The position numbers and the translations under genes are program-made. The notes beneath the pieces were generated by a model. That model ran no database searches and was not told the origin of the DNA. It saw nothing but the letters and a program-made list of their open reading frames with translations. A stretch of DNA of 11,081 bases from Bacteroidales bacterium (lineage in GTDB: Bacteria > Bacteroidota > Bacteroidia > Bacteroidales > UBA7960). This document shows positions 1-5,716 of the stretch, in pieces. Each line of letters starts with the position of its first letter. The stretch's first letter is position 1. The stretch spans positions 1 through 11,081 of the forward strand of contig SLEW01000290.1 of the NCBI GenBank assembly GCA_007124575.1. The letters run 5' to 3'.

Positions 1-536
1 AGATCGAATTCGGGAAGCCCTTCCAGCCCGGCCGTGGCGCCATCATCAGCTTCTTCCCGGGCAAGCCGCATGGCTTCTTGTTTTTTGTGGGATGCAATAA
101 GCTCGTCAATGGTTTTCAGCTCGGCTTCTGAAGCCTTTTTCTGATCTTCTGATGTATGCCCTTTGTCCGCGTACTTTTCCGCTTCCGGTTTCCTTTTTGA
201 AGCTTTCCGGTCTTCCTTGCCCCACATGGGTGTTTCGTCACGCTGGTCAAGCAACTCCTTCTCCCGCCGATCTTCTATGCGTTCATGCCTGTCATCACGC
301 CGTCGCTCGGAAGCATTAAAAACCGGCTCCTGCTTTTCAGGCTTCTCCTTCTTCTCACCGCTACCAAAATATTCTTCCAGCATGTCATCCACTGTCACCT
401 CCCTGCTTTCTCCGGAATCTGTTTCACCCTGACCCGCAGATGGTGCTTCAGCCTGCTTGTCAGCTTTGGGCTTACGCTTTAGAAAACTGACAAGAAGCCA
501 GATCACTATCAATATGATATATACAAAATCTTCCAT
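1..536 (-). CDS. Membrane-anchored, charged hypothetical protein (3' end outside window)
   Basis: I do not recognise this gene. It reads from an ATG at 536 to the window edge with no stop, giving 178 complete residues, so the carboxyl end is missing. Residues 4-19 (FVYIILIVIWLLVSFL) form one hydrophobic segment, followed at once by KRK. By the positive-inside rule this suggests an amino-terminal anchor with the rest in the cytoplasm. The remainder is very rich in Glu, Lys, Arg, Asp and Gln. A stretch around residues 75-105 is strongly charged (SERRRDDRHERIEDRREKE) and probably helical or disordered. No catalytic motif is visible. It is divergent from the lipoprotein gene at 647. Two TAnnTTTG motifs on its coding strand lie 29-74 bases upstream of the start. 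It could be a scaffold or envelope-associated protein, but no function is supported. Confidence 0.72.
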   Translation of the reverse strand, partial: MEDFVYIILIVIWLLVSFLKRKPKADKQAEAPSAGQGETDSGESREVTVDDMLEEYFGSGEKKEKPEKQEPVFNASERRRDDRHERIEDRREKELLDQRDETPMWGKEDRKASKRKPEAEKYADKGHTSEDQKKASEAELKTIDELIASHKKQEAMRLAREEADDGATAGLEGLPEFD

Positions 537-564
537 TTATAACGTTCTCATTCAGTTCAAAAAA

Positions 565-572
565 CAAATTTA
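565..572 (-). promoter_or_regulatory. Candidate -7 element (TAAATTTG) for the membrane-anchored gene
   Basis: The minus strand reads TAAATTTG, matching the Bacteroidota -7 consensus TAnnTTTG, 28 bases before the ATG at 536. A second match, TATATTTG, lies further upstream at 603-610 on the same strand. No convincing -33 TTTG is found at the expected 19-21 base spacing from either, so assignment rests on the -7 match and position. A near match on the plus strand (TAACTTTA, 585-592) could serve the divergent lipoprotein gene. Confidence 0.35.
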
Positions 573-646
573 CCAAAAAAATGATAACTTTACATACATG
601 TGCAAATATAGTCGCGCATGTGAAACAGGGAAATAAATCAAAGCAT

Positions 647-1084
647 ATGAGCCATCTGAGATACAACAAGCTAATCCTGATAATTGTTCTGCTCTTTGCT
701 ATGGCCTCCTGCGATGAAGATCGGGAACACCCGGTGCCCTATGTCCATGTGAATTTTGAGTTTAACGTCATTCACTACAACCTGAGCGGCCCCGGATCCT
801 CACACCAGTTTTCCGTCGACGAGTCGGGAGGCTACAGAGGCATTATCGTGCACAGACTCACCATGGACGAATTCCGGGCCTACGACCGGGCATGCCCTTG
901 CGACCCGAATAACTGCATGGTAAGCATAGACCCGGAGAATCCCCTTCTTGCCACAGACCCGTGTTGCGGATCCACTTTTTTGTTGCTTGACGGCACTATC
1001 GTGGAAGGTGACGCCAGGTTTCCGCTCAAAGAATACCGGGCATCCTTTAATCCCGCTACTAACCGCCTGCGGATCACCAATTAA
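647..1084 (+). CDS. Rieske-like surface lipoprotein with altered cluster ligands
   Basis: A 145-residue secreted lipoprotein. I chose the ATG at 647 over the in-frame ATG at 581 because it gives a compact signal peptide (MSHLRYNK, then LILIIVLLFAMA) ending in the lipobox MASC, with lipidated Cys22. The residues after the Cys are DEDRE, resembling the acidic Bacteroidota lipoprotein export signal, so surface exposure is inferred. The second half looks like a Rieske domain: AYDRACPCDP (78-87), then DPCCGSTF (104-111), DG at 115-116, and PLKEYRASF (126-134). In true Rieske proteins the two boxes are C-x-H and C-P-C-H-G-S. Here the first His is Cys85, the second-box ligand Cys is Asp104 and the second His is Cys107. 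Five cysteines (83, 85, 90, 106, 107) remain. It may bind another metal centre, form disulfides, or keep only the fold. Its stop is 4 bases from the convergent ahcY stop. Confidence 0.82.
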   Translation: MSHLRYNKLILIIVLLFAMASCDEDREHPVPYVHVNFEFNVIHYNLSGPGSSHQFSVDESGGYRGIIVHRLTMDEFRAYDRACPCDPNNCMVSIDPENPLLATDPCCGSTFLLLDGTIVEGDARFPLKEYRASFNPATNRLRITN

Positions 1085-1088
1085 ATGA

Positions 1089-2510
1089 TTAATAACGGTA
1101 ATAGTCGGGCTTGAATGGTCCTTCTTTTTTAACACCAATGTAGGCTGCCTGCTCTTCGGTAAGTGTGGTCAGCCGGATGCCAATTTTTTCCAGGTGCAGA
1201 CGCGCAACCTCTTCATCCAGATGCTTGGGCAAGGTGTATACACCCAGTTCATAATCCTTTTGCCAAAGGTCCATTTGTGCCAGCACCTGGTTAGTGAAGC
1301 TGTTGCTCATCACAAACGACGGATGCCCTGTGGCACAGCCCAGGTTTACCAGCCGGCCCTCAGCAAGCAGGAAGATCTCATGGCCATCGGGGAAAATAAA
1401 TTTATCTACCTGTGGTTTTATGTTAACCTTCTCTATATCCTCCCAGGCTTCCAGTTGCTCTACCTGTATTTCATTATCAAAATGACCGATATTGCAGACA
1501 ATGGCCTGGTCTTTCATTCCTGCCATATGTTCAGCGGTGATCACATCCTTGTTTCCGGTGGCTGTCACAAATATATTTCCTTCGTCCAGCGCTTCCTCCA
1601 TCGGCTTCACTTCAAAGCCTTCCATGGCAGCCTGAAGCGCACAGATGGGGTCTATCTCTGTTACGATTACACGGGCACCATAGCTACGCATGGAATGGGC
1701 GCAGCCTTTGCCCACATCACCATAGCCGGCAACAACAACCACCTTGCCGGCGATCATCACATCAGTAGCCCGCTTAATGCCATCCGCGAGCGACTCACGG
1801 CAGCCATAAAGGTTGTCAAACTTCGATTTAGTAACAGAGTCGTTTACGTTTATGGCAGGAACGAGCAACTCACCCTTTTCCATCATCTGGTAAAGCCTGT
1901 GCACGCCTGTGGTAGTCTCTTCCGATATTCCACGGAGACCTTCAGACACACGTTGCCATTTCTTAGGATCCCTGGAATGGATGTTTCTGATAAGCTCCTG
2001 GATGATGGCCTCTTCTTTGTTTGAAGGTTTTTTGCTTAGCAGCGAAGGGTCTTTCTCCGCCTGGTATCCCTGATGAATAAGCAGGGTGGCATCACCACCA
2101 TCATCTACAATCAGGTGAGGGCCTTCTCCTTCGGGAAATGTAAGTGCCTGGTTCGTACACCACCAGTACTCCTCCAGCGTCTCACCTTTCCAGGCAAATA
2201 CCGGCACGCCGGCATCCACCATCGCAGCCGCCGCATGATCCTGGGTAGAAAAAATGTTACAGCTTGCCCAGCGCACATCCGCACCAAGCGCTACAAGTGT
2301 CTCTATGAGCACAGCGGTCTGAACGGTCATATGTAACGACCCGGTTACCCTGGCCCCCGCTAACGGCTTCTGCTTTGCATACTTTTCACGGATCGCCATC
2401 AGGCCTGGCATCTCCTTTTCCGCTACTGCTATCTCCTTACGGCCAAAGTCCGCCAGAGAGATATCCCGTATCTTATAATCAGCTTTTGTCTTTGTCATCG
2501 TGTTTTCCAT
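1089..2510 (-). CDS. ahcY: Adenosylhomocysteinase (S-adenosyl-L-homocysteine hydrolase)
   Basis: A cytosolic NAD-dependent enzyme that reversibly splits S-adenosylhomocysteine into adenosine and homocysteine, relieving product inhibition of methyltransferases. The 473 residues match the longer bacterial form. Visible landmarks are GSLHMTVQTA with His60, IVDDGGDAT around Asp136-137, EETTTGVHRLY near 198-207, SVTKSKFDNLYG with Lys228 and Asp232, the NAD-binding loop GYGDVGKG (262-269), CNIGHFDNEI, and HPSFVMSNSFTNQ. It ends in the family's C-terminal PDYYRY, whose Lys/Tyr region reaches the neighbouring subunit's NAD site. Start: the ATG at 2510 (MENTMTK) is used; an ATG four codons later is also possible. 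A TAnnTTTG element lies 28 bases upstream and overlaps that of the divergent phosphopantetheinyl transferase gene. I see no SAH or SAM riboswitch in the short leader. No metabolic partners such as metK or a methionine synthase gene are adjacent. Confidence 0.98.
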   Translation of the reverse strand: MENTMTKTKADYKIRDISLADFGRKEIAVAEKEMPGLMAIREKYAKQKPLAGARVTGSLHMTVQTAVLIETLVALGADVRWASCNIFSTQDHAAAAMVDAGVPVFAWKGETLEEYWWCTNQALTFPEGEGPHLIVDDGGDATLLIHQGYQAEKDPSLLSKKPSNKEEAIIQELIRNIHSRDPKKWQRVSEGLRGISEETTTGVHRLYQMMEKGELLVPAINVNDSVTKSKFDNLYGCRESLADGIKRATDVMIAGKVVVVAGYGDVGKGCAHSMRSYGARVIVTEIDPICALQAAMEGFEVKPMEEALDEGNIFVTATGNKDVITAEHMAGMKDQAIVCNIGHFDNEIQVEQLEAWEDIEKVNIKPQVDKFIFPDGHEIFLLAEGRLVNLGCATGHPSFVMSNSFTNQVLAQMDLWQKDYELGVYTLPKHLDEEVARLHLEKIGIRLTTLTEEQAAYIGVKKEGPFKPDYYRY

Positions 2511-2529
2511 TATCTGTCGTCTTAATTGT

Positions 2530-2545
2530 TATTTTTGCAAAGGTA
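2530..2545. promoter_or_regulatory. Abutting divergent -7 elements between ahcY and the PPTase gene
   Basis: The plus strand reads TATTTTTG (2530-2537) immediately followed by CAAAGGTA (2538-2545), the reverse complement of TACCTTTG. Both match the Bacteroidota -7 consensus TAnnTTTG, one for each direction, and they meet at the palindrome TTTGCAAA (2534-2541). The left-going copy would serve ahcY (ATG at 2510) and the right-going copy the phosphopantetheinyl transferase gene (ATG at 2637). Good -33 boxes are not visible at ideal spacing on either side. Confidence 0.42.
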
Positions 2546-2636
2546 ATATTAATATAAATAATGGCTGTTTCCCATGCCGGTCAAAGGTGCCTAAAGCTAT
2601 TTCAAAGACAGAAACACCAGGAAAAATAATGCATTC

Positions 2637-3278
2637 ATGCCTGTTTACCTGAAAAAAAACCTGCGGCATGCCCGCCTTGGCATCTGGGAAATCACCGAAA
2701 CATCTGGTGAGCTCTATCGGATGGCCAGGCTTTCTTCCCACGAGAAAGCTTTTTATGCAAGGCTGAAATCAGATACCAGGAAAAAACACTGGCTGAGCTA
2801 CCGCCTCCTGCTGCCAAAACTTTTGCCTGCCCACGCTGTTTCCGGCATCTCCTACGACAACTTCGGAAAACCCCTTCTCGACAATGGCGCAGGTCACATA
2901 TCCGTAGCTCACTCAGGCAAGTTTGCCACCCTTATCATCAGCGAACATTACCCGACAGGGATCGATATCGAAAAAATCCAAAATAAGATCCTGTCCCTGA
3001 GCCATAAATTCTTGTCAGACAAAGAGCAGGAATACCGTTTTCCCACAGCAGTAAAAGAGAGCCTGTTTGTGATCTGGTGCGCCAAAGAAGCCCTGTACAA
3101 ACAACAGGGCCAAAGCGGCCTGCAGTTCAGAAAACACCTCGAAATAGAACCTTTCGCATATACCGGAAACGGCAGGGTCAAAGGACATGTCCGCCAGGGA
3201 GAAACACACCGGGTGATGGAATTGTTTTACGAAACCATCGAAGACTATCTGCTGGTATATACCGTTGAGCGTCCATGA
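2637..3278 (+). CDS. 4'-phosphopantetheinyl transferase, Sfp superfamily
   Basis: Transfers the 4'-phosphopantetheine arm of CoA to a conserved serine of acyl or peptidyl carrier proteins; Mg2+-dependent and cytosolic. The 213 residues fit the Sfp type rather than the shorter AcpS type. Motifs are HISVAHSGKFA (87-97), the metal-binding GIDIEK with Asp110 and Glu112 (108-113), and the hallmark WCAKEALYK (147-155) with Glu151 and Lys155. The start at 2637 is the only in-frame ATG before the upstream in-frame stop. An earlier ATG at 2629 is in another frame and stops after seven codons. A weak AGGA lies about 15 bases upstream. The target carrier cannot be named: it may be fatty-acid ACP or a secondary-metabolite system, and no synthase gene is nearby. 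I recall ahcY and PPTase genes being neighbours in other Bacteroidota, but have not checked. Confidence 0.95.
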   Translation: MPVYLKKNLRHARLGIWEITETSGELYRMARLSSHEKAFYARLKSDTRKKHWLSYRLLLPKLLPAHAVSGISYDNFGKPLLDNGAGHISVAHSGKFATLIISEHYPTGIDIEKIQNKILSLSHKFLSDKEQEYRFPTAVKESLFVIWCAKEALYKQQGQSGLQFRKHLEIEPFAYTGNGRVKGHVRQGETHRVMELFYETIEDYLLVYTVERP

Positions 3279-3290
3279 ATGGGACGTTGG

Positions 3291-3353
3291 GAGTATGGAG
3301 CAGGGAGTAGGTAGTAAGCAGTAAGTAGTAAGAGGAAGAAGGAAGAAGGAAAA
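3291..3353 (+). repeat. Degenerate heptanucleotide tandem array A (nine 7-base units)
   Basis: Starting 13 bases after the PPTase stop, nine consecutive 7-base units can be laid out without gaps. The first three are of GAGTAGG type (GAGTATG, GAGCAGG, GAGTAGG). The next three are TAGTAAG, CAGTAAG and TAGTAAG at 3312-3332. The last three are AGGAAGA type. The strand is almost entirely purine plus T. The TAGTAAG section matches, in inverted orientation, the array downstream of lpdA. Confidence 0.75.
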
Positions 3354-3356
3354 ACG

Positions 3357-3380
3357 CCAGTAACCCAGTAAGCCCAGTAA
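3357..3380 (+). repeat. Three CCAGTAA copies
   Basis: CCAGTAA occurs at 3357-3363, 3365-3371 and 3374-3380, spaced 8 and 9 bases apart. It follows directly on array A and shares its AGTAA core, so it may be a drifted extension of the same repeat. Confidence 0.55.
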
Positions 3381-3512
3381 GTGAAGTGGTTGCATCAATC
3401 ACCGACCGGCGTGAACAAGCCACGATGCTGGAGTGTTAAGTTGAGATAGGAGCATTTGTCATCAGGAAGACAATTTTTTATAAGCAACTGATCATTATCC
3501 GCTCCTGCTTTG

Positions 3513-3520
3513 TATATTTG
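3513..3520 (+). promoter_or_regulatory. Candidate -7 element (TATATTTG) for lpdA
   Basis: TATATTTG is an exact TAnnTTTG match on the lpdA strand. If used, it would give a leader of about 150 bases before the ATG at 3681. No clear -33 TTTG stands at the expected distance; the nearest candidate is only CTG at 3488-3490. Chance occurrence is possible in AT-rich DNA. Confidence 0.35.
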
Positions 3521-3545
3521 TGTAGGGAATGGTGCTTGTTTACGT

Positions 3546-3631
3546 GTTGAACGGAGCCTGTCCGGGTCTGATTCATGCCAACAGCTAAACGCCAACGGAC
3601 AATAACCAACAGCAAGCCCGGACTTTTCAAC
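3546..3631 (+). other. Possible stem structure in the lpdA leader
   Basis: GTCCGGG (3560-3566) is perfectly complementary to CCCGGAC (3617-3623), and outside it GTTGA (3546-3550) pairs with TCAAC (3627-3631). The loop is about 50 bases and contains the second heptamer array. An alternative five-base pairing uses GTCCG (3560-3564) with CGGAC (3596-3600). It resembles no riboswitch class I know. Confidence 0.25.
3577..3611 (+). repeat. Degenerate heptanucleotide tandem array B (GCCAACA type)
   Basis: Five consecutive 7-base units fit the loose pattern (G/A)(C/A)(C/T)AA(C/T/A)(A/G/C): GCCAACA, GCTAAAC, GCCAACG, then GACAATA and ACCAACA. The sequence differs from array A but the period is the same. 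It lies about 70-100 bases before the lpdA start and would fall inside the leader if the promoter at 3513 is real. Confidence 0.55.
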
Positions 3632-3680
3632 CTTTCGATTTGACGTTTTGACATTTTTAATCACATAAAAAAATATCACG

Positions 3681-5072
3681 ATGAAGTACGATTTAATTGT
3701 TTTGGGCAGTGGTCCGGGCGGCTATGTGGCTGCCATCAGGGCGTCGCAACTGGGTATGAAGGTGGGCGTCGTAGAAAAAGCAGAATTGGGGGGAATATGC
3801 CTTAACTGGGGCTGTATCCCTACCAAGGCACTTTTGAAAAGCGCCCAGGTATTTGAGTATTTACAGCATGCCGCTGACTATGGTGTAAGCTTTGACGGAG
3901 AAGCCAAAGCCAACCTGTCCGATATGGTGAAGCGCAGTCGTGATGTGGCCGCCGGCATGAGCAAGGGCATCCAGTTTCTGTTCAAGAAGAACAAGATCGA
4001 CCACATAGAGGGTCATGGCAAGGTAAAGCCGGGAAAAAAAGTGGCTGTCACTGGTGATGATGGCAAAACCAAAGACTATGAAGCCAGTCACATCATAATT
4101 GCTACGGGAGCCCGAAGCCGTCAACTCGATAACCTCAGGCAGGATGGCAAGAAGATACTAGGCTACCGTGATGCCATGGTTCTTGAAAAACAGCCGGAAT
4201 CTATGGTAGTAGTCGGCTCCGGCGCTATCGGTACCGAGTTTGCCTATTTTTACAATGCCATAGGCACAAAAGTTACCCTTGTAGAGTTTATGCCCAACAT
4301 CATACCCGTGGAGGATGAAGAGGTGTCCAAACAACTGGAGCGCACTTTTAAGAAGTCGAAGATCAAGGTCATGACCAACAGCTCCGTGGAGTCTGTCGAC
4401 ACCAAAGGGAAAAAGTGCAAGGTGAAGGTAAAGACAAAAAAGGGGGAAGAAACCATCGAGGCTGATGTGGTACTCTCCGCAGTGGGCATTGCCCCAAACA
4501 CTGAGGAGATCGGGTTGGAGGAAACCGGCATCAAAACAGAGAAAGGCCAGATCAAGGTAGATGAGTTTTATCGTACAAATGTGGAGGGCGTGTATGCCAT
4601 CGGTGATGTTACCCCCGGGCCCGCCCTGGCGCATGTAGCATCTGCTGAAGGGATTATCTGTGTGGAAAAAATCGCCGGCGGGAACCCGGAACCCATGGAT
4701 TACAACAATGTTCCCGGATGCACCTATTGCTCTCCCGAAGTAGCCTCTGTGGGATATACTGAAAAAGCTGCAAAGGAGGCCGGTTATGACCTGAAGATAG
4801 GGAAATTCCCGTTTTCGGCTTCCGGTAAAGCCAGCGCAGCAGGTGCTAAAGAGGGCTTTGTGAAGCTGATCTTTGATGCTAAATACGGTGAGCTGCTGGG
4901 AGCCCACATGATCGGTGCCAATGTAACCGAAATGATCGCTGAGGCTGTCGTGGCACGCAAGCTGGAAACCACAGGCCACGAGATGATCAAAGCCGTACAC
5001 CCCCACCCCACCATGTCGGAAGCCATCATGGAAGCCGCCGCAGCAGCCTATGGGGAAGTGATTCACATGTAA
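3681..5072 (+). CDS. lpdA: Dihydrolipoyl dehydrogenase (E3)
   Basis: A FAD-dependent enzyme that reoxidises dihydrolipoamide on 2-oxoacid dehydrogenase complexes or glycine-cleavage H protein, passing electrons to NAD+. The 463 residues are normal for the family. Domains in order: FAD-binding GSGPGG (9-14); the redox disulfide GGICLNWGCIPTK with Cys40 and Cys45; NAD-binding VVVGSGAIGTEF (about 176-187); the second FAD contact YAIGDVTPGPALAHVASAEG (about 305-324); and the dimer-interface active-site HPHPTMSEA with His442 and Glu447. All catalytic residues are present. A Lys-rich stretch around 225-260 is unusually basic but lies in a variable part of the NAD domain. No E1, E2 or glycine-cleavage gene is adjacent, so the complex it serves cannot be named. 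It may have its own promoter after the heptamer arrays. Confidence 0.97.
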   Translation: MKYDLIVLGSGPGGYVAAIRASQLGMKVGVVEKAELGGICLNWGCIPTKALLKSAQVFEYLQHAADYGVSFDGEAKANLSDMVKRSRDVAAGMSKGIQFLFKKNKIDHIEGHGKVKPGKKVAVTGDDGKTKDYEASHIIIATGARSRQLDNLRQDGKKILGYRDAMVLEKQPESMVVVGSGAIGTEFAYFYNAIGTKVTLVEFMPNIIPVEDEEVSKQLERTFKKSKIKVMTNSSVESVDTKGKKCKVKVKTKKGEETIEADVVLSAVGIAPNTEEIGLEETGIKTEKGQIKVDEFYRTNVEGVYAIGDVTPGPALAHVASAEGIICVEKIAGGNPEPMDYNNVPGCTYCSPEVASVGYTEKAAKEAGYDLKIGKFPFSASGKASAAGAKEGFVKLIFDAKYGELLGAHMIGANVTEMIAEAVVARKLETTGHEMIKAVHPHPTMSEAIMEAAAAAYGEVIHM

Positions 5073-5089
5073 GAAAGCACCACACAAAT

Positions 5090-5110
5090 CTTACTACTTA
5101 CTACATACTA
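5090..5110 (-). repeat. Heptanucleotide array C, inverted relative to array A
   Basis: Beginning 18 bases after the lpdA stop, the plus strand reads CTTACTA, CTTACTA, CATACTA. On the minus strand this is TAGTATG, TAGTAAG, TAGTAAG, the same heptamer as units 4-6 of array A (3312-3332). Over these 21 bases 19 match. The two arrays flank lpdA as inverted repeats about 1.76 kb apart. Confidence 0.7.
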
Positions 5111-5152
5111 CTACGAACCCCTGAATCAAACAATAACAACAAAACACACCCC

Positions 5153-5695
5153 ATGTACCTCACCCCCACCCCTTTCTCAGGCCTTTACCTCATCAGGCCA
5201 AAGGTTTTTGCTGACGAAAGAGGCTATTTCTTTGAAGCCTGGAACAGGCAACAATTCACTGACGCCAGCATCCCTTCCGATTATGTGCAGGATAATCAGT
5301 CTGGCTCCATGGCTAATGTGGTTCGTGGTCTGCACTTCCAGGTACCGCCGCATGCCCAGGGGAAGCTTGTCAGGGTCATCAGGGGAGCCGTGCTGGATGT
5401 GGTGGTTGACCTCCGCAGGGATGAGCCTACCTTTGGACAGCATTTTTCCACACGCCTTACAGCAGAAAACCACCACATGTTGTATATCCCGGAGGGCTTT
5501 GCACATGGTTTCAGAACGCTGCAAGACGACACCGTGTTTTTTTACAAATGCACACGTTACTATAACAAGGAATCCGAGCGTACGATCCAGTGGAACGACC
5601 CTGACCTTTTAATTGACTGGGGGACGGATAAACCCGTTCTCTCAGGGAAAGATCAGCATGCCATGTTATTCAGGGATTTCAAAAGCCCTTTTTGA
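5153..5695 (+). CDS. rfbC: dTDP-4-dehydrorhamnose 3,5-epimerase
   Basis: The third step of dTDP-L-rhamnose synthesis: it epimerises C3 and C5 of dTDP-4-keto-6-deoxyglucose in the cytosol, supplying rhamnose for O-antigen, capsule or glycoprotein glycans. The 180 residues match the RmlC cupin. Motifs are DERGYFFEAW (21-30), VRGLHFQVPPHAQGKLVRV (57-75) with catalytic His61 and Lys71, LDVVVDLRR (81-89), YIPEGFAHGF (111-120), FFYKCTRYYNKESER with the active-site Tyr131, and LSGKD with Asp167 in the place of the His-Asp dyad partner. The start at 5153 aligns with the usual family amino terminus. The leader is rich in A and C and lacks a Shine-Dalgarno sequence. No rfbA, rfbB or rfbD lies in the window. 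It follows lpdA by 80 bases that hold array C; co-transcription is possible but not shown. Confidence 0.95.
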   Translation: MYLTPTPFSGLYLIRPKVFADERGYFFEAWNRQQFTDASIPSDYVQDNQSGSMANVVRGLHFQVPPHAQGKLVRVIRGAVLDVVVDLRRDEPTFGQHFSTRLTAENHHMLYIPEGFAHGFRTLQDDTVFFYKCTRYYNKESERTIQWNDPDLLIDWGTDKPVLSGKDQHAMLFRDFKSPF

Positions 5696-5716
5696 TAAGA
5701 TCCTTTTTAAAGGGTT
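5685..5716. terminator. Weak candidate bidirectional terminator at the rfbC / outer-membrane protein convergence
   Basis: CCCTTT (5686-5691) and AAAGGG (5709-5714) are complementary, extendable by a G-U and an A-U pair to 8 pairs, with a 17-base loop. T runs lie on both sides. The stem overlaps the rfbC stop and the last codons of the convergent gene, whose stops are only 11 bases apart. The stem is AT-rich and weak. Confidence 0.25.

Larger units (their letters stand above)
3279..3680. other. Gene-free 402-base interval between the PPTase gene and lpdA
   Basis: No credible gene is seen here. The interval holds a purine-rich heptamer array (3291-3353), three CCAGTAA copies (3357-3380), a candidate -7 promoter element (3513-3520), a second heptamer array (3577-3611) and a possible stem in the lpdA leader (3546-3631). 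An open frame on the minus strand (3395-3679) has low-complexity, biased composition and no family resemblance, so it is left out. From 3621 to 3655 there may be a further weak 7-base periodicity, most units ending in TT. Confidence 0.7.

Noticed and set aside
581..646. Upstream in-frame ATG at 581 extending the lipoprotein by 22 residues
   Set aside because: It would put 22 extra residues, including a Cys and several charged residues, ahead of a well-formed lipoprotein signal peptide; it also overlaps a possible -7 element.
1194..2024. 276-codon plus-strand frame opposite ahcY
   Set aside because: It lies entirely antisense to an unmistakable ahcY and has no family-like motif; shadow frame.
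2511..2636. SAM or SAH riboswitch upstream of ahcY
   Set aside because: The candidate transcript start would leave fewer than 30 bases of leader, and no conserved riboswitch core is visible.
3291..3611. CRISPR-like repeats
   Set aside because: Units are 7 bases and tandem, with no spacers and no cas genes; short tandem repeats, not a CRISPR array.
3395..3679. 94-codon open frame on the minus strand between the PPTase gene and lpdA
   Set aside because: Its sequence runs through heptamer array B and AT-rich leader DNA, shows no domain-like pattern, and would oppose the likely lpdA promoter. A chance frame is more likely.
4158..5087. 309-codon minus-strand frame opposite lpdA
   Set aside because: Cys/His/Gly/Phe-rich shadow of the lpdA coding sequence with no recognisable domain.
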